Shown here piece by piece: positions 17,669 to 25,471 of a DNA stretch of 64,000 nucleotides. The notes under the pieces are model-generated. The model was not told the DNA's origin. It saw only the letters and a program-made list of their open reading frames with translations, and made no database searches. Numbering within the stretch: the first letter of the stretch is position 1; every line of letters begins with the position of its first letter. This DNA comes from Gammaproteobacteria bacterium (GTDB lineage: Bacteria; Pseudomonadota; Gammaproteobacteria; Xanthomonadales; SZUA-36), in NCBI GenBank assembly GCA_021772935.1, contig JAJFLA010000008.1, positions 62,001-126,000 on the forward strand. Direction: 5' to 3'. The translations under genes and the position numbers were made by a program.

Positions 17669-17744
17669 GGGCTCAGGTTCATTTTTGAATGATGAATGCC
17701 TCGAATGAGTAAAAGAGATACCCAAAGAATGAACCTGGCGCCCC
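17669..17744. repeat. GGGTCAGGTTC-family repeat pair, copy A (about 76 bp)
   Basis: GGCTCAGGTTCATTTTTGAA at one edge and an inverted AAAGAATGAACCTGGCGCC at the other enclose about 40 bp. The same arrangement recurs at 18493-18568 with similar interior sequence (ATGA-TGCC-AATGAGTAAAAG-type blocks). It resembles REP/BIME-like repeats that in other gammaproteobacteria are associated with RAYT transposases. It lies past the 3' end of the DUF2069 gene. Confidence 0.6.
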
Positions 17745-17746
17745 GG

Positions 17747-18079
17747 TCAGGGTGTGCTCTGATTACGTTTTCTGAAAGCAAACAGGTAAAAAATAGCCAG
17801 TGCGACCTGTACCAGCGCGGGCAGTCTCTGTGGCGGATTGCTCCAGGCTTCCATGATGCCTATGGCGAAGTACAGCAAAAGCAACAAACCTGCCCAGATC
17901 ATACTGTTGTAATTCATACGGACCAGACCGGTTACCGGAATCAATAACGGTATACATGCAATCAGTGTTAACCAGGCATTACCGGCACCCAAGGGTGGCG
18001 GCAACAGCCCATGCCAGATTATTTGCCAGACCAGCGTAGCAAAATAGGCAGCCAGCATAAGCTGTGTCCAGCGTTTCAA
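17747..18079 (-). CDS. DUF2069 family small membrane protein
   Basis: Protein of 110 residues with four predicted membrane helices (about 8-25, 32-52, 58-76 and 85-103) and a basic C terminus (FAFRKRNQ). The pattern matches DUF2069, a gammaproteobacterial inner-membrane family of unknown function. The start is TTG at 18079, 11 bp after the arsC stop, so the two genes are probably cotranscribed. The pair is bracketed by two copies of the same 76-bp repeat. No function can be given. Confidence 0.85.
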   Translation of the reverse strand: MKRWTQLMLAAYFATLVWQIIWHGLLPPPLGAGNAWLTLIACIPLLIPVTGLVRMNYNSMIWAGLLLLLYFAIGIMEAWSNPPQRLPALVQVALAIFYLFAFRKRNQSTP

Positions 18080-18090
18080 GTGTCTGGCGC

Positions 18091-18438
18091 TCAGAGGATC
18101 TCCAATACTGATTCGGGCGGACGGCCAATAGCGGCTTTATCATTTGCGAGCACGATCGGCCGTTCTATCAGGATGGGTACCTTTAACATGGCAGCGATCA
18201 ATTGTTCATCATTAAGTTGCTCGTTATCCAGACCCATTTCTTTATATTCTGGCTGACCCTTGCGCATCAGTTCCCTGGGTTTCATCCCGAGTTTTTTAAG
18301 GATTAAAGTCAGCTGGTCTCCATTGGGTGGCGTATCCTGATACAAAATGATTTCAGGTTCGATGCCGTTATCCTTAAGTATCTGGAGCGTGGCACGGGAC
18401 TTGGAACAACGGGGATTATGCAGTATTTGAACTTTCAA
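18091..18438 (-). CDS. arsC: arsenate reductase, glutaredoxin-linked (ArsC family)
   Basis: Cytoplasmic thioredoxin-fold protein of about 115 residues, the standard ArsC length. Members reduce arsenate to arsenite with glutathione and glutaredoxin. The active-site loop is HNPRCSKSR, with the catalytic cysteine at residue 11. The segments ILIERPIVL and IGRPPESVLEIL are typical. TTG at 18438 with AGAAGG upstream gives the usual N terminus; a longer ATG start at 18477 would add 13 residues. It is upstream of DUF2069. There is no arsB or arsR here, so a general redox role is possible; many such ArsC-like proteins are not in ars operons. Confidence 0.87.
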   Translation of the reverse strand: MKVQILHNPRCSKSRATLQILKDNGIEPEIILYQDTPPNGDQLTLILKKLGMKPRELMRKGQPEYKEMGLDNEQLNDEQLIAAMLKVPILIERPIVLANDKAAIGRPPESVLEIL

Positions 18439-18492
18439 ACTGGTAACCTTCTGTCTGTGTGTGAATGGGCTGGTCATTATACAGCTATGACA

Positions 18493-18568
18493 AAAGGGTT
18501 CAGGTTCGTTTTTTGAAAAATGATTCCGCTAAATTCACTAAAAGGTAGACTCAAAAATGAACCCGACC
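18493..18568. repeat. GGGTCAGGTTC-family repeat pair, copy B (about 76 bp)
   Basis: GGGTTCAGGTTCGTTTTTTGA at the left and an inverted TCAAAAATGAACCCGACC at the right. It has the same length and a similar interior to copy A at 17669-17744. It separates arsC from the divergent YihY/BrkB gene and must overlap or adjoin their promoters. Confidence 0.6.
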
Positions 18569-18605
18569 GCAGTTGTATATAAGCCCGAGGGTAGTGTGCT
18601 GGTTT

Positions 18606-19829
18606 ATGAACGTACTTGAGTCTTTCAGTAGTATTCCACGCGTCAAGCGATTGGCCACTCATGTCTGGCGTCATTTCAGCGAAGACAGGTTGTTTGATGA
18701 GGCTGCGTCTTTGAGCTACACCAGCCTGCTTTCCATGGTGCCGTTGCTGGCTGTGGTGTTCGGCGTGGCGTCTGCATTCCCGGTGTTTCAGCAATTGAGT
18801 GAACAACTGCAAACATTTGTGTTCACCAATTTCGTACCTACTTCAGGGGATCAGGTACAGGCTTACCTCGCCGGTTTTCTCGCGAGTGTGAGTAAACTAA
18901 CGTTACCGGGTACGCTGTTTCTGATTCTGACCGCACTGTTGCTCATGGTTAGAATTGAACGGGCATTCAATCTGATCTGGCGGGTGCCGACAGCCCGTAG
19001 TATTCGCAATCGGGTGGTCATGTACTGGGCGGTGCTAACACTTGGCCCATTGGCATTGGGTGGTGCTATTGCCCTCAGTGCGCAGCCGATATTTGAGCAG
19101 GTGGCGATGGGTGTATCAACGCAATCAAACTGGCGTGCTGTCGGTATATTTTCCTTGTCATGGATTGCTTTTACATTAATGTTTTTACTGGTACCGAATC
19201 GCCGTATCCCCTTTACACACGCTCTTGTTGGTGCATTGGTGTCTGCTGTTCTTTTTGGCTTGGCCAAAAAAGCGTTTATCGCCTTTGTCGCAAACGCCAG
19301 TTTCAATGTTATCTATGGTGCCCTGGCAACCATCCCCATCTTTCTGTTCTGGCTGTATCTCGTATGGATAGTGATATTGCTGGGTGCGTCGCTGGCGGCA
19401 TCCCTGACAACTTTCGATGACAGAAAGGTTGAGTGGGGCTGGCCGAGTAAGTGGGAATTCCCGCTTGCCTACCGTTTGGTGGGGTATCTTTGGAAGGCTC
19501 AAACCGAAGGCATTGTAGTGCCTGTGGAAACGTTATTGGAATCACTGGAAGGTGTAACCGAACCCGAATTGACAGGCCAGCTTGGTCTGTTGCTCGATGC
19601 GGGTATCGTCACTCGCAGTGAAACCGGAAACTGGCTTCTTTGCCGTGACCTCAGTACGGTCAGCTTGCTCGACCTATATCGTGTCGGTGAGTATTATCTG
19701 CCACTTAGTGAGGTTCTGGAAATCCCAAGTAAAAGTGAATGGGATGTAGCCTTTTTCAGGTCTGTTACGCTGGATGAACTGAGTATGCAGCAATCGCTGA
19801 AGGATATGTACACTCAGACTGAACCCTGA
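18606..19829 (+). CDS. YihY/BrkB family inner membrane protein
   Basis: Polytopic membrane protein of about 407 residues in the YihY/virulence factor BrkB family, whose molecular function is not settled. The N-terminal signature HFSEDRLFDEAASLSYTSLLSMVPLLAVVFG is characteristic. Around six membrane helices span residues 35-285, including the typical FNVIYGALATIPIFLFWLYLVWIVILLGA. A soluble C-terminal winged-helix-like segment of about 120 residues follows. ATG at 18606 is preferred over an in-frame start at 18573, which would add non-conserved residues. Older claims that the family includes tRNase BN are not supported. It is divergent from arsC. Confidence 0.9.
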   Translation: MNVLESFSSIPRVKRLATHVWRHFSEDRLFDEAASLSYTSLLSMVPLLAVVFGVASAFPVFQQLSEQLQTFVFTNFVPTSGDQVQAYLAGFLASVSKLTLPGTLFLILTALLLMVRIERAFNLIWRVPTARSIRNRVVMYWAVLTLGPLALGGAIALSAQPIFEQVAMGVSTQSNWRAVGIFSLSWIAFTLMFLLVPNRRIPFTHALVGALVSAVLFGLAKKAFIAFVANASFNVIYGALATIPIFLFWLYLVWIVILLGASLAASLTTFDDRKVEWGWPSKWEFPLAYRLVGYLWKAQTEGIVVPVETLLESLEGVTEPELTGQLGLLLDAGIVTRSETGNWLLCRDLSTVSLLDLYRVGEYYLPLSEVLEIPSKSEWDVAFFRSVTLDELSMQQSLKDMYTQTEP

Positions 19830-19837
19830 CGAAAATC

Positions 19838-20008
19838 AGGGTCAGAGTAAGGGATTAGCGTCATTTTCTAATTTTGGCTCTCCAGATTTACTGTTGGCAG
19901 GGCTAAAGAATGACTCTAATCCCCTTTATATGGCTGGTTTAAAATGACCCTAAACCTTTTTCGCCCGAAATTAATGATTACAGGACTACAGAATGACCCT
20001 GACCCCCC
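19838..20008. repeat. cluster of GGGTCAGRGT/GACCCTGACCCC-type repeats
   Basis: Four related blocks lie between the YihY gene and the TlpA-like gene. They are GGGTCAGAGTAAGGGATTA (from 19839), an inverted AGAATGACTCTAATCCCC (about 19907-19924), AAAATGACCCTAAACC (about 19942-19957) and AGAATGACCCTGACCCCCC (19990-20008). They look like diverged copies of one REP-like family in both orientations. The last copy contains the ATG used as the start of the following gene. Confidence 0.6.
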
Positions 20009-20487
20009 TATTGACAAGATTATTTATTGCCATTTTGATGCTCGTCATGATGAGTACGCCGGATCAATTGGTCGCGTATGAAACTGAACAAGTAGTTGAT
20101 TTTACGCTACCACGTCTTCATGGCGATGAGGTCAGGCTAAGCGAGTTCCGAGGAAAGTGGGTAGTGCTTAACTACTGGGCAACCTGGTGTGCGCCTTGTC
20201 GAAAGGAAATCCCCGATTTGTCCGCCCTGAATGATGCACGTGATGACATTATCGTACTGGGATTGGCTTTCGAAGACACCGACGTGGAAAACTTTGATGC
20301 ATTTCTTGCGGAATTCAAACCAAGCTACCCACTTTTGCTGGTTGATGTGTATGCACCGCCAGAACCATTTGGAGCACCCAGGGTGCTGCCGACAACCATC
20401 ATTTTGAACCCGGAGGGATACCCGGTTAAAACCTTTCTGGGTCCGATAACCAAGGAAGATGTCGAATCATTTATCGATATAAAGTAA
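19993..20487 (+). CDS. TlpA-like periplasmic thioredoxin-fold protein
   Basis: A 164-residue TlpA/ResA-type thiol-disulfide protein. A hydrophobic N terminus (LLTRLFIAILMLVMM, about 6-20) would export it. The active site is NYWATWCAPCRKEIP, with Cys66 and Cys69. The later segment FGAPRVLPTTIILNPEG holds the cis-proline region. Such proteins reduce disulfides in the periplasm, often for cytochrome c or copper-site maturation. The ATG at 19993 lies within a GACCCTGACCCC repeat, so residues 1-5 (MTLTP) are repeat-encoded; a TTG at 20011 is an alternative start. It is convergent with rnhB and has no cytochrome maturation genes beside it. Confidence 0.87.
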   Translation: MTLTPLLTRLFIAILMLVMMSTPDQLVAYETEQVVDFTLPRLHGDEVRLSEFRGKWVVLNYWATWCAPCRKEIPDLSALNDARDDIIVLGLAFEDTDVENFDAFLAEFKPSYPLLLVDVYAPPEPFGAPRVLPTTIILNPEGYPVKTFLGPITKEDVESFIDIK

Positions 20488-20495
20488 GTGCAAAA

Positions 20496-20639
20496 GGGGG
20501 TCAGGTTGAAGCTGCTTTTTACAGCGTGCGCATGGGGTCAGGTTCAATTTAAATTTGCTTTATTACATTTCCTGCAGCCTTATTCATAAATTGAACCTGA
20601 CCCCAGTTTTGCCGATTCATAAATTGAACCTGACCCCGG
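20496..20639. repeat. four GGGGTCAGGTTCAAT-type repeats, two in each orientation
   Basis: Plus-oriented copies lie at 20496-20510 and 20534-20550. Inverted copies (AAATTGAACCTGACCCC) lie at 20588-20604 and 20616-20639. The two inverted copies are tandem with about a 29-bp period and are read through by the 3' end of rnhB. The region may also act as a transcript end for the two convergent genes, since inverted copies can pair. Confidence 0.7.
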
Positions 20640-21206
20640 TTTTGTTGCTCTGCGCACTGGCGCAAAAGATTTTCGATGAATGGGACAGGGCCCGAGTTGC
20701 TTAAGGCGATCCAGGTGAAGAGCGGTAGGGTAGCCCTTATGCCGGTCGAAGCCATATTCAGGATATAAATGGTGCATCGACAGCATGAGGCGGTCGCGGT
20801 AAACCTTTGCCAGTATCGAAGCGGCTGAAATGGACGCAATCAGCCGATCGCCACCGATGATAGTTTTAACCTCACAGGACAAGCACGGTGCGCGATTTCC
20901 ATCAATCATGGCCCGGTGAGGGGCAGGGTCAAGATTTTCTATGGCCCTTTGCATGCCATTCAATGTTGCCTGCAGAATATTGACCCGGTCGATTTCCTCC
21001 ACTTCAACAAACTCAACGGCAAAGGCGAGGGCCTGAGCCTCAATTTGAGGTACCAGTCGCTCTCGCCTCATGGCAGTCAGGCGTTTTGAGTCGTCCAGCG
21101 AGTCAAGTTCATAGGTTGCCGGCAGGATAACCGCTGCGACCGCCACCGGCCCTGCTAACGGACCGCGTCCGGCTTCATCCACGCCAGCTTCTAAAAATGG
21201 GTTCAT
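20580..21206 (-). CDS. rnhB: ribonuclease HII with repeat-encoded C-terminal tail
   Basis: RNase HII removes RNA from RNA-DNA hybrids and misincorporated ribonucleotides. Its signature AGVDEAGRGPLAGPVAVAAVIL is at the N terminus, with the later catalytic region MIDGNRAP and the conserved SAASILAKVYRD and YGFDRHKGYPTALHL segments. The normal protein ends near SFAPVRRA; here 18 or so extra residues follow (KPGSGSIYE, then SAKLGSGSIYE), encoded by two tandem copies of the dispersed repeat. ATG at 21206 is preferred; an in-frame TTG at 21224 overlaps the lpxB stop. It is the last gene of the envelope super-operon, after lpxB as in many gammaproteobacteria. Confidence 0.93.
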   Translation of the reverse strand: MNPFLEAGVDEAGRGPLAGPVAVAAVILPATYELDSLDDSKRLTAMRRERLVPQIEAQALAFAVEFVEVEEIDRVNILQATLNGMQRAIENLDPAPHRAMIDGNRAPCLSCEVKTIIGGDRLIASISAASILAKVYRDRLMLSMHHLYPEYGFDRHKGYPTALHLDRLKQLGPCPIHRKSFAPVRRATKPGSGSIYESAKLGSGSIYE

Positions 21207-21220
21207 TTCAACTGGGCTTA

Positions 21221-22420
21221 TCAAAAGGGGTCAGGTTTAATTTTTGGTGTTTGTTGTGAGGGCTCCCGAGTGTGAGAGTCAGCAATGTGTTGTAAGACTA
21301 TACTGGCTGCGGTGACAGCAGCACCCATTTTCAGTTGTTTGTGTAGCAGGTCAAAGCGTTGCTTCAGGTCAATACTGAGTTCAGGTTTATCCAGCCACCG
21401 GAGAACCTCCTGCGCGATACGTTGGCCGTTTACATTGTCCTGTAGTAATTCTGGTACAAGTGCTTCCGAGGTCAGGATGTTGGGCAGGGAAAAGAAATCG
21501 ATTTTCACCAGCTTGAACCATTTCGCCAGTCGGTATGTCATGCCAGCCAAGCGATAGCAAACCACCATCGGTCGTTTTACCAGCATCGCTTCGAGTGTTG
21601 CGGTGCCTGATGCGCATATCACAATGTCTGCCGCGGCCATAACGTCTCTGCTGTGGTTGCTGAAAACCCGGCAGTTTACATCAGGATATCTGAGTAATTC
21701 TGCTTCAAAATAGTTACGAATACGTTCTGTCGCAGCTGGTACCAGAAAGCACATATGCGGATTACGTCGGGTCAGAATATCGGCCGCCTCGAGCATGGCA
21801 GTTGTAAGTTTCTCAACTTCACTCAATCGGCTACCGGGAAGCAGGGCAATCCACGGACCTTTGTTGTCGACACCGAGTTTGGTGCGTGCAGAAACAGCGT
21901 TGACCTGAAGTGGAATTTCATCTGCCATGGGGTGACCGGTATAGTTTGCGGCCACGTTGTGTTGCCGGTAATAGTCTGGTTCAAACGGAAAAAGACACAT
22001 GACACGGTCAGTTGATTGTGAAATGGTTTTGATTCTACCGGACCGCCAGGCCCAGATGGTGGGGCTAACATAATGGATTACCGGGATAGCACTGGCTTTG
22101 AGTTTTTTTTCTACACCAAGATTAAAATCCGGCGCATCGATGCCGATAAAAATATCCGGCTGGAGCTTCAGTAACCGTTCGATCAACTGGCGTCGTAAGC
22201 TGATCAAACGAGGTAGGTGAGAGATGACTTCAACAAGACCCATTACTGACAATTGCTCAGTGTCCCACCAGCACTCCAAACCTGCCGCTTTCATCAATGG
22301 GCCACCAATGCCGGTAAAGCGGGTGTCTGGATCAGTTAATCGAATGGCCTCGATCAATGCTGCACCCAGTTGATCGCCAGATGTTTCTCCAGCTACCAGG
22401 GCCATAATCTTAGCCCGCAT
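21221..22420 (-). CDS. lpxB: lipid-A-disaccharide synthase
   Basis: Peripheral membrane glycosyltransferase of 399 residues that joins UDP-diacylglucosamine and lipid X into lipid A disaccharide. Recognised by ALVAGETSGDQLGAALIEAI at the N terminus, FTGIGGPLMKAAGL, the block VSPTIWAWRSGRIKTI, and LPGSRLSEVEKL. Its end regions are unusual. The ATG at 22420 is inside a TAGCCCGCATATTTCA repeat end, and the last residues (KIKPDPF) and stop are inside a GGGGTCAGGTTTAA repeat. An internal ATG at 22405 could also start it. It lies between lpxA and rnhB; the stop is 15 bp before the chosen rnhB start. Confidence 0.95.
   Translation of the reverse strand: MRAKIMALVAGETSGDQLGAALIEAIRLTDPDTRFTGIGGPLMKAAGLECWWDTEQLSVMGLVEVISHLPRLISLRRQLIERLLKLQPDIFIGIDAPDFNLGVEKKLKASAIPVIHYVSPTIWAWRSGRIKTISQSTDRVMCLFPFEPDYYRQHNVAANYTGHPMADEIPLQVNAVSARTKLGVDNKGPWIALLPGSRLSEVEKLTTAMLEAADILTRRNPHMCFLVPAATERIRNYFEAELLRYPDVNCRVFSNHSRDVMAAADIVICASGTATLEAMLVKRPMVVCYRLAGMTYRLAKWFKLVKIDFFSLPNILTSEALVPELLQDNVNGQRIAQEVLRWLDKPELSIDLKQRFDLLHKQLKMGAAVTAASIVLQHIADSHTREPSQQTPKIKPDPF
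21227..21246. repeat. GGGGTCAGGTTTAA repeat at the lpxB 3' end
   Basis: GGGGTCAGGTTTAATTTTTG matches the repeat family at 20496-20639 with a single change in the core. It encodes the final residues of LpxB just before its stop at 21221-21223. Confidence 0.65.
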
Positions 22421-22434
22421 ATTTCACCAAGGAT
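22411..22434. repeat. solo TAGCCCGCATATTTCA repeat end between lpxA and lpxB
   Basis: Twenty-four bases match the left end of the 251-bp element (17413-17436) with one difference. The inverse-strand reading contains ATGCGGGCTA, which supplies the first codons of lpxB. No partner end is seen within the lpxA-lpxB gap, so it may be a remnant. Confidence 0.6.
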
Positions 22435-22489
22435 GGCCCAGGCCAGCCTCTCGACCGGTTCCCACTTTCGCCTGAGGACTCTAAGATCA

Positions 22490-23260
22490 TCAACGAATGA
22501 TGCCGTGCTCAACTGAATTAAGGAAATCCACCAGGGGTTGTATTTCAGGTGAATCACCAGCCATTTCAGTCAAGCGTGCAGTCGCATCTTCCAGTGAAAG
22601 ATTTTCACGGTAGAGCGCTTTGTAGGCGCGTCGTACCTGGTTGATTTGTTCGGATGTAAAACCACGTCGCTTGAGACCTTCCGAGTTGATGCCTTTGACC
22701 TTGGCTTTTTCACCGGAGACTGTCACATAAGGCGGAATACTCTGGTTTACGTGACTGGCGAAGGAGGTAAAGCTGTGTTCACCAACAGAACAAAACTGGT
22801 GAATCAGTGAGTAGCCAGACAATATTGCGTGGTCGCCAATGGTCACATGCCCGGCCAGTGATGCGTTATTGGCCATGATGATGTTGTCCCCAAGGGTGCA
22901 GTCGTGGGCAATATGCACACAGGCCATAATCCAGTTATTGCTGCCAATTCGAGTAACGCCACCACCTTGAGCAGATCCACGACTGAAGGTACACAGTTCA
23001 CGAATGGTGTTGTTGTCACCGATAATGAGTTCGGTATCTTCACCGGCATACTTCTTGTCTTGTGGTTGCTCTCCAATCGATGTGAATTGAAAAATGTGGT
23101 TGTTCTTGCCGATGCTTGTGCGCCCCGTCAAAACTGCATGCGGTCCGACGGTAGTGCCGCTATCTATACGTACTTTTGCTTCTATGATTGAGAATGCACC
23201 GACCTTGACGTCATCGGCGAGTTCGGCTTTTGGGTCGATCAAAGCGGTTGGATGGATCAT
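22490..23260 (-). CDS. lpxA: UDP-N-acetylglucosamine acyltransferase
   Basis: Cytoplasmic left-handed beta-helix enzyme of 256 residues that acylates UDP-GlcNAc at the 3-OH from hydroxyacyl-ACP, the first step of lipid A synthesis. Hexapeptide repeats run from IHPTALIDPKAELADDVKVGAF to about residue 185. Conserved landmarks include HIAHDCTLGDN, which holds the catalytic histidine region, and HSFTSFASHVNQSIPPYV. A helical C-terminal domain (KRRGFTSEQINQVRRAYKALYRENLSLEDA) follows. Length is normal for LpxA. It is separated from fabZ by 82 bp and from lpxB by 69 bp, the latter containing a repeat end. Confidence 0.96.
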   Translation of the reverse strand: MIHPTALIDPKAELADDVKVGAFSIIEAKVRIDSGTTVGPHAVLTGRTSIGKNNHIFQFTSIGEQPQDKKYAGEDTELIIGDNNTIRELCTFSRGSAQGGGVTRIGSNNWIMACVHIAHDCTLGDNIIMANNASLAGHVTIGDHAILSGYSLIHQFCSVGEHSFTSFASHVNQSIPPYVTVSGEKAKVKGINSEGLKRRGFTSEQINQVRRAYKALYRENLSLEDATARLTEMAGDSPEIQPLVDFLNSVEHGIIR

Positions 23261-23342
23261 GACTGATATTGTACTCTTTCAAGGCGATATTGAGGTGTTC
23301 AGTAAAACAGGGAATGCCTGTTTATGGCGCTGACTTTGATAT

Positions 23343-23804
23343 TCAACCTTCGGAACACAGTATTTCACAGCTGGCTGTGCGTTGCCCATTAACGGTCACT
23401 CGGGCCTCATATTTGCCCATACCGCGCATCAATCTTGTTTGTTTGACTTCAATTAAGAGTTGGTCGCCGGGTAAGACCTTCCGGTTGAATTTAGCATTGT
23501 CTATTTTGACCAGATAATAAATACCACCTGTTTCCAGTGATGTTGCCAGCGCCACGTGCGCCAGAACGCCACAAGCCTGGGCCATGGATTCAAGTATTAG
23601 TACCCCCGGCATCACCGGAGTCTCAGGAAAGTGCCCCTGAAAAAATGGCTCGTTGATGGTCACATTTTTGATCGCGGTGAGGGTTTTTTCCGGCTCCAGT
23701 GTGTATGAAAGTACCCGGTCGATCAGCAAAAAAGGATAGCGATGTGGCAGTATTTTTCTTATGTCGTTTATTTCTATCGGTGTTTCAATCATATTTTCAG
23801 TCAT
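23343..23804 (-). CDS. fabZ: 3-hydroxyacyl-ACP dehydratase FabZ
   Basis: Hot-dog-fold dehydratase of 153 residues acting in fatty acid elongation; it competes with LpxA and LpxD for hydroxyacyl-ACP. HRYPFLLIDRV and the catalytic segment GHFPETPVMPGVLILESMAQ are visible, with His58 and Glu72 as the expected catalytic pair. The start overlaps the lpxD stop by 8 bp, so translation is probably coupled. The lpxD-fabZ-lpxA order is the classic gammaproteobacterial arrangement. Confidence 0.96.
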   Translation of the reverse strand: MTENMIETPIEINDIRKILPHRYPFLLIDRVLSYTLEPEKTLTAIKNVTINEPFFQGHFPETPVMPGVLILESMAQACGVLAHVALATSLETGGIYYLVKIDNAKFNRKVLPGDQLLIEVKQTRLMRGMGKYEARVTVNGQRTASCEILCSEG

Positions 23805-24846
23805 TTTCTGGTGGTTTTCCGGATTGTTTTTCTAGTTTCAGTACACGCCGAGCCAGTTTCTCCAGCTTGCGCAAATGGGCAACAGAGCGGTTCCACTCAC
23901 GCAGTGGCTGAGCCGGTAAAGCTGCACTCCAGACTGTTCCGGGTTGTGTGATGGATTTGCTTACCACGCTGCAAAAGTTCACCGTTGTTCGGTCGGCAAT
24001 CCGGATGTGCCCAACTGCGCCGGAAGCACCCGCAAACAGACAATATTTTCCAATCTGTGTGCTACCGGATATTCCGACCCGGCCAGCCATGGCGGTATGA
24101 GCGCCAATGCGTACATTGTGACCAATCTGAATCTGGTTATCGAGTCTTACATCGTTTTCAACAATAGTATCGCCGATTGCACCACGGTCAATAGTGGTGT
24201 TCGCACCAATTTCACAGTCATCTCCAATCTGAACACTGCCAAGTTGCGGTATTTTAACCCAGTGGTCCTGGTCAAAAGCCAGACCAAAGCCATCTGCACC
24301 AATGACAGCACCGGGATGGATGATGGTTCGCTGGCCGATACTTACGCCTTCACACACCGTTACATTCGCAACCAGGCGGCTACCACTACCGAGCTTGCAG
24401 TCTGCAAGCAATACACAACCCGGTCCGATAGATACAGAGTTTTTGATGACGCATCCAGGGCCGATAATGGCGTTGGCGCCAACATGCACATCGGTCCCAA
24501 GTGTGGCCGTAGGGTCAATGTTGGCGGAGGCATGGAGTCCAGGGTTTTGTGGCCGTCGTGGATCGAAACACTCGGCAATTTTTGCATAGCTAACGTACGG
24601 GTTATCGGCCACGAGGGAATTGACCGGACAGTTTGCAACATCATCCGCTGAAACGATAACAGCGGCTGCACGGGTGGTCATCAGTTGCTCGCGATAGGCC
24701 GGATTGGAGAGAAAGCTGATCTGTGTGCTGGTGGCGTTGGACAGGGTCCCCACACCTTCAATCAATGTGTCACCGTCACCCTCGTAGTCCAGCTTGAACT
24801 GTTCAGCTAAGTCGGAAAGCTTGAGACTGCGGTTATGATTTTGCAT
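23797..24846 (-). CDS. lpxD: UDP-3-O-acylglucosamine N-acyltransferase
   Basis: Trimeric beta-helix acyltransferase of about 349 residues that adds the N-linked hydroxyacyl chain in lipid A synthesis. The N-terminal uridine-binding domain (DLAEQFKLDYEGDGDTLIEGVGTLSNA) is followed by many hexapeptide repeats and the conserved GFGLAFDQDHWVKIPQLG segment. A C-terminal helix (LEKLARRVLKLEKQ) ends it. ATG at 24846 is preferred over an in-frame GTG at 24858. It follows the Skp-like gene by 41 bp. Confidence 0.96.
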   Translation of the reverse strand: MQNHNRSLKLSDLAEQFKLDYEGDGDTLIEGVGTLSNATSTQISFLSNPAYREQLMTTRAAAVIVSADDVANCPVNSLVADNPYVSYAKIAECFDPRRPQNPGLHASANIDPTATLGTDVHVGANAIIGPGCVIKNSVSIGPGCVLLADCKLGSGSRLVANVTVCEGVSIGQRTIIHPGAVIGADGFGLAFDQDHWVKIPQLGSVQIGDDCEIGANTTIDRGAIGDTIVENDVRLDNQIQIGHNVRIGAHTAMAGRVGISGSTQIGKYCLFAGASGAVGHIRIADRTTVNFCSVVSKSITQPGTVWSAALPAQPLREWNRSVAHLRKLEKLARRVLKLEKQSGKPPEND

Positions 24847-24887
24847 ATGAGGAACCACTTATCTCTTCGTGGCGCAGACAATTCGCG

Positions 24888-25415
24888 TTAGTGAAGCGAT
24901 TGTTCCCGTTTATCCGCTTCATACTCCAGTCTGAGCTGATTCAGGATAAGTTGAGTTATGTCCAACGATGGGTCCGCGTACACCACGGGGCTCGAAAGTA
25001 TCAGGTCGTAACCATTGTTGCGTGCGATCTCACTAACGGCCTGGTTGATCTGGTCTTCCAGCTTTTGGACTTCTTCGGTGCGCCGGAAGGATAATTCATC
25101 ACGGAGGTCTTCTTTTTGCCGGTTAACATTGCGTCGCATTTCACGCAACTCGCGGTCCAAACGTATTCTTGCGTCTTCCGTCAGATCACCAATTTGCAAA
25201 CGGTCATCCATGGCTTGAGTCTGTCGTTCCTGAAATTCGATTGTTTCGTTACGGGGTCGGAATTCAAGGTCCAGCTTTTCCCGGCCCGCCAAAACCTGTG
25301 GTGCGTTATCGAGCACCTGTTTCATATCCACGTAACCCACACGTAACTGCTGGGCCGTTGCCGAGGTGGCAACAAGCATCAATAGCATCAACAATATGGG
25401 TAAATAGCGCTTCAT
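24888..25415 (-). CDS. skp: OmpH/Skp family periplasmic chaperone
   Basis: Periplasmic holdase of 175 residues that binds unfolded outer-membrane proteins on their way to BamA. Residues 1-21 form a signal peptide ending ATSATA. The mature part begins LRVGYVDMKQVLDNAPQ and continues with a long charged coiled-coil region (about 45-125, rich in Arg/Glu), then YDLILSSPVVYADPSLDIT. Position directly after bamA matches the usual bamA-skp-lpxD order. The name rests on family and synteny. Confidence 0.9.
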   Translation of the reverse strand: MKRYLPILLMLLMLVATSATAQQLRVGYVDMKQVLDNAPQVLAGREKLDLEFRPRNETIEFQERQTQAMDDRLQIGDLTEDARIRLDRELREMRRNVNRQKEDLRDELSFRRTEEVQKLEDQINQAVSEIARNNGYDLILSSPVVYADPSLDITQLILNQLRLEYEADKREQSLH

Positions 25416-25471
25416 AAGCTCAAATTGTACTCTTTTTGAGCTTATGAATTAAGCCTTAAGCGTTTTGAAGC

